A DNA stretch of 64,000 nucleotides from NCBI RefSeq assembly GCF_008386585.1, contig NZ_VUOB01000020.1, positions 1 through 64,000 on the forward strand, written 5' to 3'. Below, in pieces: positions 63,849 through 64,000 of the stretch. The notes beneath the pieces are model-generated. The model was not told the DNA's origin and made no database searches. It saw nothing but the letters and a program-made list of their open reading frames with translations. How positions within the stretch are numbered: position 1 is the first letter of the stretch; each line of letters begins with the position of its first letter. The translations under genes were made by a program, and so were the position numbers. This DNA is from Solihabitans fulvus. Lineage in GTDB: Bacteria > Actinomycetota > Actinomycetes > Mycobacteriales > Pseudonocardiaceae.

Positions 63849-64000
63849 GTGGGCGGCGCCGAGCGCAACGCGCGGAAGAAGAAGCAGCAGAGCCAGGCAC
63901 AGGCGGCGCGGGCCGTCGCGGCGGCTCGCGGCACCAACGCCGACCGGAACCGGATGGTCATCGGCGCGGTCGTGATCGTGGTGCTCGCCGCCGCCGTGAT
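63849..64000 (+). CDS. DsbA/thioredoxin-fold protein, N-terminal part (runs off window)
   Basis: GTG 63849 with GGGAGGAC upstream. The visible 50 residues are a basic Gln/Lys/Ala-rich N-terminus (MGGAERNARKKKQQSQAQAA) and then the start of a membrane anchor (MVIGAVVIVVLAAAV). This layout, directly after a MauE-like gene, is typical of actinobacterial membrane-anchored DsbA-like proteins. The CxxC domain lies beyond the window, so this is an inference from context. Confidence 0.65.
   Translation, partial: MGGAERNARKKKQQSQAQAARAVAAARGTNADRNRMVIGAVVIVVLAAAV

Overview
The window is high-GC actinobacterial DNA. Reading frames are tightly packed, GTG starts are common, and there is a WhiB7 regulator, an AfsR-type regulator and an actinobacterial tmRNA. 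Gene order (glnE/glnA, DUF4191/RDD, uvrD2-whiB7-ABC1 kinase-DUF2342-PDZ/Lon-UPF0182, prfB-ftsE-ftsX-smpB-ssrA) matches blocks known from Mycobacterium and Pseudonocardiales. A member of the Pseudonocardiales (Lentzea/Saccharothrix/Amycolatopsis-like) is likely, but that placement is inference.

Layout. 1-0.4 kb: the 3' end of an IS200/IS605-type element (TnpB C-terminus plus right end) abutting glnE. 0.35-7.5 kb: nitrogen control, with GlnE, a quinone-oxidoreductase-like protein, two small proteins and glutamine synthetase I carrying the tyrosine that GlnE modifies. 7-12.5 kb: RDD protein, GNAT, DUF4191, UvrD2, then whiB7 with a promoter, leader reading frames and an intrinsic terminator that look like an attenuator. 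12.5-18.2 kb: an accessory interval splitting a conserved block: a 38-40 bp tandem repeat array, a methyltransferase, a tiny zinc-ribbon protein, an AbiEi-like protein, a frameshifted IS110 transposase and 1.2 kb of strand-biased DNA without a convincing gene. 18.2-29.1 kb: the conserved block resumes (ABC1 kinase, ThiF-like protein, G-rich repeats, DUF5679, YgjP-type metallopeptidase, DUF2342, PDZ/Lon protease, PPA1309, UPF0182). 29.1-31.6 kb: two initiator tRNA genes, a small Cys protein, a frameshifted DUF2087 regulator and a DUF3592 protein.

31.6-39.5 kb: a complete leftward oligopeptide-type ABC importer (OppB, OppC, fused OppD-OppF ATPase, two tandem substrate-binding lipoproteins), with a PadR regulator divergently upstream. 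40.6-49.0 kb: prfB, ftsE, ftsX, smpB, an amidohydrolase, a membrane acyltransferase, a NarL-type two-component pair and ssrA (tmRNA). SmpB, tmRNA and RF2 all act on translation termination or ribosome rescue. 49.6-52.5 kb: a DHA2 drug exporter and a class C beta-lactamase-fold serine hydrolase pseudogene. That pseudogene is interrupted by a 339-bp insertion whose 3' half resembles the omega-RNA/right end of the IS605 element at the window start but which lacks tnpB.

52.5-64 kb: a leftward group of secreted cholesterol oxidase, SigE-family sigma factor and AfsR-type regulator, then DUF2127, HrpB helicase, GNAT, MFS exporter, a MauE/DoxX protein and the start of a DsbA-like protein. The most interesting points are the TnpB-less omega-RNA element and its relative fused to glnE, the whiB7 leader, and two unrelated intergenic minisatellites. 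No CRISPR array, rRNA or prophage was seen.
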